Of a DNA stretch of 64,000 bases, positions 46,336-56,554 are shown one piece after another. This DNA comes from Piliocolobus tephrosceles. Lineage: Eukaryota > Chordata > Mammalia > Primates > Cercopithecidae. Both the position numbers and the translations under genes were made by a program. The stretch lies in NCBI RefSeq assembly GCF_002776525.5, contig NC_045453.1, positions 35,457,992 to 35,521,991 on the forward strand. Direction: 5' to 3'. Below the pieces are notes generated by a model. That model was given only the letters and a program-made list of their open reading frames with translations, was not told the DNA's origin and searched no databases. Numbering within the stretch: position 1 is the stretch's first letter; every line of letters starts with the position of its first letter.

Positions 46336-46502
46336 AGAAAGAAAGAAAGAAGGAAAGAAAGAGAGAAAGAGGGAGAGAGAGAGGGAGGGAGGGAGGAAGG
46401 AAGGAAGGAAGGAAGGAAGGAAGGAAGGAAGGAAGGAAGGNNNNNNNNNNGAAGGAAGGAAGGAAGGAAGGAAGGAAGGAAGGAAGGAAGGAAGGAAAAA
46501 AG
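46336..46502 (+). repeat. (GGAA)n microsatellite containing a sequence gap
   Basis: aaagaaag and gagagaga units grade into a clean GGAA tetranucleotide array. About 12 units are visible left of the gap and about 12 right of it. Confidence 0.95.
46441..46450. other. Assembly gap (10 N)
   Basis: Ten unresolved bases in the middle of the GGAA array. The true array length is unknown, and open frames drawn across the gap are meaningless. Confidence 0.99.
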
Positions 46503-46935
46503 AAATGGAGCCCAGGAGGACCTACCGAGCTCACAGCTGGCCAGGGAACAAGCCAGGCCACCCCTCCTGGCACCAAACCCCAGGCACTCGGCTGCCTCCC
46601 CGAGACTTGAGGCCCTACCAGCCACTCAAACGCCATCCCCCAGACCCAGACAGGGCCAGGAGGCAGGGGATGGCTGCTGAGGGGTGCACACAGCAGAGGA
46701 GACTGCCCGAAGCACGAATGAGATTCCCATGGAGGCAGCCCCACCTCCAGACCACCACGGCTGTCACAGCAGACACCCCTGTCTCCCACCACGAACTTCT
46801 GCTCCGAAACAATCACCCCCAAAACCTCAGACCCAGCCACTGAGGCCCACGGCCCAGAGCCCAGCTACCCAGCCGGCTCCGAGGTGGGTGGCCCAGCCAG
46901 TTCCTGCCACCTGAGGGTGTTGGTACTCACCAGAC
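46503..46935. other. Intron 1 stretch, nothing recognised
   Basis: Short unique GC-rich segment between two simple repeats. No gene or named repeat seen. Confidence 0.5.
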
Positions 46936-47195
46936 TTGGAGGGAGACCCAGACAGACAGAGACACAGAGACAGAGAAATAGACACACAGAGGAAAACAGA
47001 GATACAGAGAGACAGACACAGAGAAACAACAGAGACACACAGAGACAGAGACACAGAGGAAAACACACAGGGAGATATACAGAGAGAGACACCACAGAGG
47101 CACAGACACAGGAAGGAAAACATACAAGGAGAGAGAGACAGAGACAGAAAAACAGAGACATCACAGGAGAAAGATACAAAGAGAGACAGAGACAC
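46936..47195 (+). repeat. (CAGAGA)n-type simple repeat
   Basis: About 260 bp of cagaga, gacaca and gagaaa units, purine-rich on the plus strand. It produces spurious Arg/Glu/Thr-rich frames on one strand and Leu/Ser/Cys/Val-rich frames on the other. Confidence 0.9.
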
Positions 47196-48064
47196 ATGTT
47201 CTGTCTCGCCTCCAAATCCAGCTGTGGCGTGGACCCCACTGGGACTGGACAGCCTCGCCGTCCCCAGGGCTTCCCTGAAGTTGGCCACGACCCTCCCCTG
47301 CTGCTTGGAATTGCAAAGCCAGGTGGTCTGGGAGTCACAGCCACCACGCGTCCCCCAGAATGTTCATGGGGCTGGGCCAGGTGACTCCCTGCTCTCTTTA
47401 GAGACAAATAGAAAGGCTCCAGGATGCTGTGGCATCAGTGGCACTGAGGCATCCTCTGGCCGGCCCTGCATGACCTTCAAGCTGCTTGAGTCCACTAGAC
47501 AAAGTCCCTCAAGGCCACCCTATGTGGCCAGGGCTGAGATGCCTAGAGAGGTAGACGCTCAGCCTGGGCAGGGACGGGGGCCAGACCTAGCAGGGGTCAG
47601 AGAAGGGGTCAGCCAGGAGGAAGGTCCAGGCTGCCGCCCGGCGGGTCACCACCAGGCCCCCACACTACCCCAGCCTGGCCGTCTGCTTCCTGTTCAGTTC
47701 TCACCCCCTGAGTTCTCACGTCCTTGAGTTTGCTGGACCGTCTGCCAGGAGTGCTCAGGGTCCCTGCAGGCCCGTGGGTGCCATCAGGTCAGAGATGAGA
47801 AGTCACCTCTGAGCAGAGGCCTTCCCGGAACCCCCAGCACTACCGCAGCCAGGCTGCCACAAGCATCGCTGTGTCTGTAGCTCTTATTGACCCTGAAGTT
47901 ACTGCAGGTGGTTCTGTCAGTGGTCCCTCCTCCCCAGGATCCAAGACCCCTGACGGCAGGGGCTCCTATGCCTTCTCCAAGGCAGTGATATTTGTGGGAG
48001 GGGATGGAAGGAGGAAGGGAGAAAGGTGGAGGGAAGCTAGACTAACCAAGAGAAAAGGGAGAAG
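47196..48064. other. Intron 1 stretch, nothing recognised
   Basis: Unique-looking sequence up to the sense L1. No gene or repeat family assigned. Confidence 0.5.
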
Positions 48065-48761
48065 ACGTAGCTAAAATCAGAAGTGAAAGAAGAGACTTTA
48101 CGAGATGCCACAGAAATCAGAAGGATCATAATAAACTGTGAACAATTTTACACAAACCAGCTGGACAGCCTGGAAGCAATGGATACATTCCTAGAATGTA
48201 AAGAAACTCACAAGCTTCCTAGAGTCAAACATGAAGAAATGGAAAATCTGAAAGGACCAATAACAAATAAGGAGACTGAATCAGTTATCAAAAACCTCCC
48301 AAAAAAGAAAACCCCAGGGCAGGGCCAGGTTGCTTCGCTGATGGACGCTACAAACATTTAAAGAAGAGTTACCACCCGTCCTTATACAACTCCGAAAATG
48401 TGAAGAGGAAGGAACACTTTCTAACTCGTCTTACGAGGTCAGCATTATCCTGACACCAAAGCCAGAGAATGACGCTATGAGAAAAGAACCAAGAGGCAAA
48501 AATCCTCAACAAAATACTAGCAAGCTGCATTCGACACCATGTTGAAAGGATCATCCTTCATGAGCAGGTGGGATTTATCCCTGGGATGCAAACATGGTTC
48601 AGACACGCGAATCAGTAAACGTGATTCACCGTATGAACAGAATGAAGGACAAGAGCCATTCAATCATCTCATTTGATACAGAAAAAGCATTTGACAAAAC
48701 TCAGCATCCTTTCATGATAAAAACACTCAACAAACTGGGTATTGAAGGCATGCTACACAAT

Positions 48762-49076
48762 AAAGGCCACGTATGACAGACCCACAGCTAACACCACATT
48801 CAGTGTAAAGGCCACGTATGACAGACCCACAGCTAATATCACACTCAGTGTAAAGGCCACGTATGACAGACCCACAGCTAACACCACACTCAGTGTAAAG
48901 GCCACGTATGACAGACCCACAGCTAACGCAACACTCAGTGTAAAGGCCACGTATGACAGACCCACAGCTAACGCCACACTCAGTGTAAAGGCCACGTATG
49001 ACAGACCCATAGCTAACGCAACACTCAGTGTAAAGGCCACATATGACAGACCCATAGCTAACACCACACTCAGTGG
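48762..49076 (+). repeat. 45-bp minisatellite, seven copies, inside L1 ORF2
   Basis: Seven head-to-tail 45-bp units beginning aaaggccacgtatgacagac at 48762, 48807 and every 45 bp after. Units differ by one to three substitutions (for example acc/atc/gca variants, and cacgtatg decayed to cacatatg in the last). In the ORF2 frame each unit reads K-A-T-Y-D-R-P and so on, 15 residues, open across all copies. The core matches a single-copy ORF2 segment just C-terminal to the first RT motifs, so six extra copies arose after or at insertion. Confidence 0.97.
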
Positions 49077-49398
49077 TAAGAAGTAGAAAGCTTTTTCTCT
49101 AAGGTCAGGTGAAGCAAGGATGCTCTACTCAACATGGTCCTGGAAGGCCTAGCCAGAGTCATTAAGCAAGACAAAGCAGTAAAAGGCATTCACATCAGAA
49201 AGGAAGAAGTAAAATTTTCTCTGCAGATGACATGAACTTATGTATAGAAAACCCTAAAGACTCCACCAAAAAAAAAATTTTTTTAAAAGCTGTTAGAACT
49301 AATAAACACATTGAATAAAGTTGCAGGATAAAAAATTGACATATGAAAATGAGTTGTGTCTACACTAACAATGAATTATCCCAAAAAGAAATCAAGAG

Positions 49399-49710
49399 GG
49401 CTGGGCACAGTGGCTCACACCTGTAATCCCAGCAGTTTGGGAGGCTGAGGCGGGTGGATCACCTGAGGTCAGGGGTTCAAAACCAGCCTGGCCAACATGG
49501 CAAAACCCAGTCTCTATTAAAAATACAGAACTAGCTGGGCGTGGTGGTACGTGCCTATAATCCCAGCTACTTGGGAGGCTGAGGCAGCAGAATTGCTTGG
49601 ACCTGAGAGGTGGAGGTTGCAGTGAGCCAAAATTGTGCCACTGCACTCCAGCCTGGGCAACAAGAGTGAGAATCTGTCTCAAAACAAACAAACAAACAAA
49701 AAAAAAGAAA
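49399..49710 (+). mobile_element. Alu SINE (S-type)
   Basis: From 'ggctgggcacagtggctcac' to an A-rich tail with (aaac)n units. Inserted into the sense L1 after 'aagaaatcaagag'. Confidence 0.95.
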
Positions 49711-50162
49711 ACAATCCCATTTACAATAACATCAAAAAGAGTAAATTTAACCGAGGAAGTAAAAGACCTGTACACTGAATGTAACATGATGAAAGAAATT
49801 GATACAAATAAATGGAAAGATATCTCATGTTCATGGTTTGCAAGAATTAATAGTGTTAAAATTTTCGTACTACCCAAAGTGATCTACAGATTCAGCGTAA
49901 TCCCTATCAAAATTTAAATGACATTTTATGCAAAATAGAAAAAAAATCCTAGGATTCATATTTAACCACAAAAGAGCTCAAATAGTCAAAGCAATATTAA
50001 GAAAGAACAAAACTGAAGGCATCACACTTCCTAATTTCCTTTTATATTACAAAGCTAGAGTAATCAAAACAGCATGGTACTAGCACCACATAGATCCATG
50101 GAACAGAACAGAGAGCCCAGAAATAAACCCACTTTTGTACAGTCAAATAATCTTTGACAAGG

Positions 50163-50587
50163 TGCTGTGGTTTGAATGTCCCCTCCAAAACTCATATTAA
50201 AACGTCATCCCCAGTGTGACAGGATTGAGAGGTAGAGCCTTTCAGAGGTGATGGGATCTGTGAGGACTCGGCCCTCATGAATGGATTAATCCATTCATAA
50301 ATAAATGAGTTAATGGATTAAGGGGCGATCACACAAGGGGAGCTGGTGGCTTTATGAGAAGAGGAAGAGAGACCTGGGCTAGCATGCTCAGCCCCCCCTG
50401 CACGTGATGCCGCGCGCCATGGCGGAACTTTTCTGAGAGTCCCCCCCAGCAAGAAGGCTCTCATCAGTTGCATCCCTTGGGCCTTGGACTTCCCAGCCTC
50501 CATAACCATGATAAATACATGCCTTTTCTTTATAAATTACCCAGTTTCAGGTCTTCTGTTACAAGCAACATAAAATGGACTTAGACA
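50163..50587 (+). mobile_element. MLT1A-like MaLR solo LTR with 5-bp target duplication
   Basis: Starts TGCTGTGG and ends TTAGACA. Blocks match MLT1A in order: 'tttgaatgtcccctccaaaa', 'ctcatgaatggattaatcca', 'tggtggctttatgagaagag', 'gctagcatgctcagcccccc', 'ccttggacttcccagcctcc', 'tataaattacccagtttcag'. Perfect 5-bp duplications CAAGG flank it at 50158-50162 and 50588-50592, within the L1. A solo LTR with no internal sequence. Confidence 0.92.
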
Positions 50588-51413
50588 CAAGGACACCAAT
50601 ACACAGTGAGGAAAAAGCAGTCTCCTCAGTGGTGGGAAAACTGGATATCCCCATGCAAAAGAATGAAATTGTACCCTTATCTCACACCATGCAAAAAAAA
50701 AAAAAAATCAGCTTAAAGTGGATTAAAGATCTAAACATAAAACATGAAACTATAACACTGCTAGGAGAAAACATAGAAGAAAAGCTTCTTAACATTGGTC
50801 TTGGCAATGATTTTTTTATGACAGCAAAAACACAGGCAACAAAAACAACATAAATGAGACTACGTTAAATTGAAAAGTCTCTGCACAGCAAAAGAAACAA
50901 CAAAATGAAAAGGCAGTCTACAAAATGGGAGAAAAATAACCAATTTAAAAATGGAAAAGGGACCTAAGTAGGCATTTTTCCAAAGAAGCACTACATATGG
51001 CCAATGGGTTTATGAAAGGTGCTCAACATCACTAGTCATCAGGAAACTGCAAGTCAAAACCACGGTGAGCTACCCCCGTACACCTGTTAGGATGGAGATC
51101 ATCAAAAAGCAGGCAGATAACTAGTGGCGGGGACAATGTGGCGAAAAGGGAACCCTGGTGCCCTGTTGGTGGGAATGTGTGAAATGGGTACAGCTATTAC
51201 GGAAAACAGTATGAGGGCTCCTCAAAAAAATTAAAGATAGAACCACCATAGGATCCAGCAATCCCACTTCTGGGTCTTTATGCAAAGGAAGTGGAATCTG
51301 GATCTTGAAAAGATCCCTGCAAGCCCATGTCCACTGCAGCACTGTTCACAATAGCCAAGATACGGAATCACCCCAAGTGTCCCTCAACAGACCCACGGAT
51401 CGAGAGAGCGTGG

Positions 51414-51499
51414 TGCAGATACACAGCGGAGTGCTGCTCTGTCTTGAGAACGTGATGCAGATACACAGCAGAGTGCTGCTTCGTCTTGAAAAACAAGCA
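51414..51499 (+). repeat. Two-copy 43-bp tandem duplication within L1
   Basis: 'gcagatacacagc-gagtgct' begins at 51414 and again at 51457, each followed by gct-(t/c)gtcttga. The L1 consensus has this segment once. Confidence 0.85.
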
Positions 51500-51929
51500 G
51501 ATCTTGTCATTTGCAGTAACCTCAATAAACCTGGGGACATTATGCTAAGAGAAATAAGCCAGGCGCAGAAAGACAAATACTGTGTGATCTCACTTATGTG
51601 TGGAATCTGAAAAAGCCAAACTCGTGAAAACAGCAGAGCACTGAGTGCTGGGGGAGGGGAATGAGGAAAGGGAAGAGGACAATCGGGGGCTGCAAAGTTT
51701 CAGGTATAAGGCGAGTAAGTTCAGGAGCTTTGAGGTATGGCATGAGGACCAGAGTTAACAATACTGCATTGCACACTCAAAATTTCCTAGAATAAATCTG
51801 TGTTCTCACCACGATAAAAGGGGGTCACTATGTGAGGTGATGGATGTATTCATTAGCTTGATGGTGGTGATCACTTCACAATTATCCATAGATCAAAACA
51901 TCACATCGTACACAGTAAATAGATACAAA

Positions 51930-52218
51930 TTTTTTGAGATGGGCGTCTCGCTCTGTCACCCAGGCTGGAGTGCAGTGACGCAGTCATAGTTCACTGTAGC
52001 CTCAAACTCCTGGGCTCGAGCACTCCTCCCATCTCAGCCTCCCAAGTAGCTGGCACTATAGGCATATGTCACCATGCCTGGATGATTCTTTTAGTTTTTG
52101 TAGAGATGGGGTCTTACTATGTTGCCCAGACTGGTCTGAAACTCCTGGCCTCAAGGGATCTTCCTGCCTCAGCCTCCCAAAATACTGGGATTCCAGGAAT
52201 GAACCACGGTACCCGGCC
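51930..52218 (-). mobile_element. Alu SINE (J-type), antisense
   Basis: Short T tract, 'gagatgggcgtctcgctctg' to 'accacggtacccggcc'. Target-site duplication aatagatacaa on both sides (51918 and 52218). Inserted in the L1 3' UTR. Sequence looks diverged and lacks a long T tail. Confidence 0.93.
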
Positions 52219-52271
52219 AATAGATACAATTATTTGTCAATTATCCCTCAATAAAGCTGTGGGAAAAGGTT

Positions 52272-55200
52272 AAAAATATATACATTTATATTTAAAACTT
52301 CCATGAAGGTTTTTGGTTTTAGGTTTCAATCTTTTCAATCTTCTCACCATCTGGAATTTTTTTGGTGTAAGATCTCTATGAGTTATGGTACAAGCTCCAG
52401 GAAGTAAGTCGAATTGTCTTATCCCTTAAAAAAAGAAATATTTATTTCGTTCAAGACACACTGAAAGTCCAAGAGTAATAGCTGCAGGCACAGCTTGATC
52501 CAGGAGCACAAACGATGTCCTGGGGTGCTCTGTTCCACCGGTGCTGGCTTCACTCTTAGGCAGGTCTTCCCTGAAAGGCAGGAAAACGGCACCAACGGCC
52601 ACAGAGGTATTTCCCGCTCAGTGAGCCCAGGCAAAGTGGTGTCTAGCAAAGGCCTGGGGCTGGCCCTCATCAGACAAATGTGATTGGTGCAAATCTTTGG
52701 CTGACCTTTCCAATGAGGGTCCACCCAGGCCTGTTGGGATGTGTTGATTGGCCAGGTCTGGGCCACATGCAGCCGGATGGAGGGTGCATGGCTCCCCAGG
52801 GGAAGGAGGCTGTGGTCCAGGCCATCAGCTGTCCAGCACCATGCCTGGGTGGCGAGTCTTCTCCCCGATGACCTGGATGCTGTCTCCATCATAGACGGAG
52901 CTTCTGTCTGATCTGGCACAGTCAATGCCGAATTCTCCTCATTAAGGTCACTCTCAGTGACACTCAGGTACATCCCAGTGGCTGGCAAGGCTGAGGCTCC
53001 CTTGTCTCAGCGACCTGCCACGCTGCCTTACAAGAGCCATCCTGGCCATTCTGAGACTATTTCCCACTTGAATTGTGGAGTCCGTGTGTCTACGCACATA
53101 GCTCTCGTGTTTTATGGGGACTGGATGTATCTCAACAGGTCCTTCTGTCCAGGAAGGGGCCTGTCCTTGCCCCTGCTCAGTCCTTCCCTCACCCCAGCAG
53201 TATCGCAGCCTTTCCTCCGAGCCCCTGCACTGCTCACAGACGTGCTCCCTTTGCCTGTCGTGGAGGTGGGGGCAGCTCCTTACCCAGAGAGGGAGAGAGG
53301 GTAAGGATGCCACGAGCCAAAGCCCCTGCTTCCAGCTGTGCGTCTGGGAAGAGAAGGCTGGCCCCAGGAGTCAGGGTGCATTCCCCTCACCCCCCAATCC
53401 CACTCAGCTTCAGTCTCCAGGGTGGACAGGTGGGGGAGGCGGGGGAGGGCCGCACTCCCTCTGCAAGGCAGGGCTGCCCTGCGACAGCCCCACACATGGC
53501 CCTGCGGCAGCCCCTGCTCCGTCCCTCTGGAAACTGCAGGATCCTTCCACAGGGGCAGCCAGGGCGTCGGGGCCAGACCCCACAACCCACCGGCCCCCAG
53601 AGGTAGCTATTTTTGCCGCCTGTGTTGGTGAGGTTGGTATTTTAAATGTTTTGACATTTAAAATCTGTGTTGGATACATTGGTGCTGTTTACACTATCCC
53701 CGGATTGCAGTGACTCACAGGGAATTGGTTTGTCTCCTGAGGCGGGGCCTGGCCATCCCCCGTCCCCACTCCCAGCAGCCCAAGTGGGAAAAGGGAGTTT
53801 TTACCTGCCCCTAGTCTCACCAGCACCTTGTTGTCCTGCAGAAGGTGGACTTCAGCCAGAGCGGCAGAACATGAGGGACGTGGGACAGCCTCAGATCCAG
53901 ACACCCATGCGGGGGAGGGCAGAAGAGACCCGTCACCCAGCCAGGGTCAGCAGCAGTGGCAGTGGCTGTCAGGGGCCCACACAGGTGGCAGGAGCGAGGG
54001 ACGCGGGGCTGGCAGGTGCAGGACGCTGCCTCCCGGGGGTTTGAGTGCCCCCTCTCCATGCATGTCTTCTGATCTGTTAGCAGAACTCTGCTCAAATGGG
54101 AAATGTGGATGAACTCAGGCTGCCTCCTCCCTGAAGGCCTCTGAGTGCTTCTGAACGGAGCCGGGAGCTTCAGTGGGAGCAGGAAGGACCTTCAGAGGTG
54201 CCTCAGCCAGTGCCCAGAGGGGGCCAGGGAGAAAACCCACCGACATTCCCACAACCTGGCACCTCTCCGTGGCTGCCCTGTCCCATGGCCACCGCCGCCT
54301 TCATTAGCGGGACACGGCGAGGATTGTCCTCACTGGGACCATCCTGGCTTGGACTGTTGAGGCCACACGGTTCTGCTCTCCCTGGTGGGAGGAGGTCGGG
54401 AGGGAGGTGGCCCCTGCAGCCCAGCCCAGGGAACCCCACGGCAGATACCCCTGAACTTTCTACTGAAATCACAGCCACGGGCTGCAGAGCCAGTACACGC
54501 CACTTCTCCAAGATACCCAAAAGCTTCTTGGAATCAGAAATTCAGCATGAGAATCCCAGGCAGCTTGGCAGAGAGGGGGCAGCCTCCGTTTCTGGCACAA
54601 GATCAAACCCGCAAGTGTGGAAGCCAAAGGCACCAAGATCTGGCTTGCAGAGAAGAACATCTTACAAAGAATCCAAGGCCAAGGGAGATTTTAAAGCCAT
54701 TGATGGCTGTTATTCCACGGCCCCGGGGAGGGGTGCCGGTTTCTCCACTGGAAGCTGGGCCATGGCCGTCCTGGCAGGTTCTCCTGCTGCGCGTCCACAG
54801 ACGCATCCCCTTCCTGTTCTGAGCAGCAGCTCTGGTTGAGGAGGAGGCTGGGACACTGCCCCATCTGGGGAAGCGACGGCCGCGCTGCCAGTGCCTGCAG
54901 AGTCACGTCTCAGCCAGGAGTCGCAGAAGGAGCAGGACTCAGCTCAGGCCAGGCTCAAATCCAGGCGCAGCCCCTCCTGCGCTGGAGTCTTTGGGCAGGA
55001 CCTCTAGTCTGTCCAGGACTTGGATCAGGTGCCGAGTAGCTGTCCTGACCCAGCATTGTGGGTTGCTGTGGAAGCTAGAGTTGGGGGGCGGGGGCTCCAG
55101 GTGCTAATAACAGGGGCCCTGTACCTTTCAATGCCCTGAGAGGTAGCTGGGGTGGGCGAGAGGAAGGGGCTTCTATTAGTGTGAGCTGTCAGGACCTAAG

Positions 55201-55663
55201 AGAACCGTCTGCACACAGCTGCAAGGCCAGGGCTTGGCTGCCCCACAGGACAGGCCTCAGAGGGGGCAGCCACAGGCTTGCGGGCTTCAGCCATAGATAC
55301 AACGTGTCCAGACCTGGGAACCAAGAGCCCAGGGCCTTTGCCACAGCCGGGACACCCCCGTGTTTGTGTTCCTTGCTGTGTACAAGTGGGACCCTCGGGA
55401 GGGGCCCATGAAGGTGGGGGAGTCGGCGAACTTCTTCCCAGTCAGAGGCAAGGTTGGGAGCAGGCTGAGGGCCAGCTTGGAACAGCGGCTGAGGTGGCTG
55501 TGTCTTCCGGGCAGCTGGGATAGGGCCGGACCTCCTGAACTTGTGTTGATTGAGGGTCTTGCACCTAGCAGGCCTGACACCCCAGCCAGCACGGCAGGCA
55601 TCCCAGTTGGGGGTGCATGAGTCCCGCTGCTAGCTCTGATGGCCCCCCCCTTCCTCTCCACAG
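52272..55663. other. Last 3.4 kb of intron 1, no gene seen
   Basis: Unique-looking GC-rich sequence before exon 2. Open frames of 190-213 codons (52419-52988 minus, 54198-54839 plus) carry no domain or motif I recognise. Confidence 0.55.
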
Positions 55664-55865
55664 GTCAACACCTTTATGTCCTTCATATTCCCCATGGTGG
55701 TCATCTCGGTCCTGAACACCATCATCGCCAACAAGCTGACCGTCATGGTACGCCAGGCGGCCGAGCAGGGCCAGGTGTGCACGGTTGGGGGCGAGCACAG
55801 CACATTCAGCATGGCCATCGAGCCCGGAAGGGTCCAGGCCCTGCGGCACGGCGTGCGCGTTCTAC
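55664..55865 (+). CDS. NTSR1: Neurotensin receptor type 1, coding exon 2 (residues 239-306, first base)
   Basis: Second coding exon, 202 nt. The acceptor is a pyrimidine tract with CCACAG before GTC AAC. It encodes the bulk of TM5 (about 234-260, with the aromatic and proline core F-I-F-P), and the long third intracellular loop, which contributes to Gq coupling. The donor is CTAC|GTACGT, so the exon ends in phase 1: the C at 55865 is the first base of the R306 codon. A second GT lies 4 nt downstream. The spliced sequence (…GVRVL then R306) joins exon 3 in frame. Confidence 0.97.
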
Positions 55866-56030
55866 GTACGTAACCTCTGGGCCCTCCAGGGGCGGGAGGC
55901 AGGCCAGGGCCAGCAAAGACAGCGAGCGCTGAACCACCCCAAGCCTGGGCAAGGTTTAAAGACATAGGGATGGAGCTATCAGGCCAAGACCCAAGGGTGC
56001 CGGTTCCCCCCTAGGGGTGAGTGCCATTCT

Positions 56031-56155
56031 GCACTCCATCCCTCCTTCCCTCCATCCCTCCACCCCTCCCTCCTCCCTTCAGCCCTCCCTCCATCCAACC
56101 ATCCCTCTCTCCCTCCCTCCCTCCATCCCTCCTTCCATCCCTCCCTCCCTTGTTC
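56031..56155 (+). repeat. (CCCTCCAT)n pyrimidine-rich simple repeat
   Basis: About 125 bp of ccctccatccctcc-type units, nearly all pyrimidine on the plus strand. Opposite strand polarity to the purine tracts of intron 1. Confidence 0.9.
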
Positions 56156-56554
56156 ACATTCTCCAAGCAGGGCTTAGAGAGTGTGATGGGAACAGGAGAG
56201 AATGAAGCCCTTTCATGCCTGAGACCCAGGTCTTCAGTTTGGTTTGCCTGAAGCATTTGGATTGAGCTCCTCCCCGGTGCTGGCCCATTTTCAGGGCTTG
56301 TTCGAAGATGTGGCCAGTCACAGGAGAGGCCCACAGCCAAGTATATTACCCTAAGAGAGCCTGGCTCTGGCTCAGCCTTCCCTGCTCATGGGAACCAGCC
56401 AGAGTTTTGAACACAGAGCTCTCAGGGCTGGTGAAGCCCAAGGTGTGGCCCACAGCAGGGCAATGCCCATTCTGTCAAAACCCTGAGGACCAGCCCCAGC
56501 TTAGGACTGCTGGCTTGCCGACCTCCGAGGTGTGTCCTGGGCCTGGAGTGTGCC

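Larger units (their letters stand above)
48065..52271 (+). mobile_element. 5'-truncated sense-strand L1 (L1MA-like), ORF2 3' half plus 3' UTR
   Basis: Reads as L1 in the same orientation as NTSR1. It starts inside ORF2 ('gaagagactttacgagatgc'), passes through the RT-coding region, the ORF2 C-terminal region ('actgttggtgggaatgt' equivalent at about 51160) and the 3' UTR, and ends 'ccctcaataaagctgtggga'. Frameshifts and stops break ORF2 throughout, so it is inactive. It is interrupted by a 45-bp minisatellite (48762), Alus (49399 and 51930) and an MLT1A-like LTR (50163). A 43-bp duplication lies at 51414. The AATAAA at about 52250 is on the sense strand of NTSR1. Confidence 0.9.
9306..55663 (+). 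other. NTSR1: NTSR1 intron 1
   Basis: A 46.4-kb phase-0 intron with a canonical donor (CAG|GTGAGC) and acceptor (cttcctctccacag|GTC). Reading on past the donor, the frame meets TGA at 9420-9422, so an intron-1-retaining transcript would encode only TM1-TM4 plus 38 intronic residues. Most of the intron is transposon-derived. I see no exon-like open frame within it flanked by matching splice sites that I would defend. Confidence 0.95.

Noticed and set aside
46064..46843. 259-codon open frame across the GGAA array
   Set aside because: It is Alu sequence joined through the N gap and a tetranucleotide repeat to unique intron sequence. The frame across the gap is undefined.
46936..47195. Low-complexity Arg/Glu or Leu/Cys/Ser-rich frames resembling repeat proteins
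   Set aside because: They are translations of the CAGAGA simple repeat on either strand.
48762..49076. Possible CRISPR-like array (regular 45-bp repeats)
   Set aside because: The units abut with no unique spacers, the host is a primate, and the unit is L1 ORF2 sequence. It is a minisatellite.
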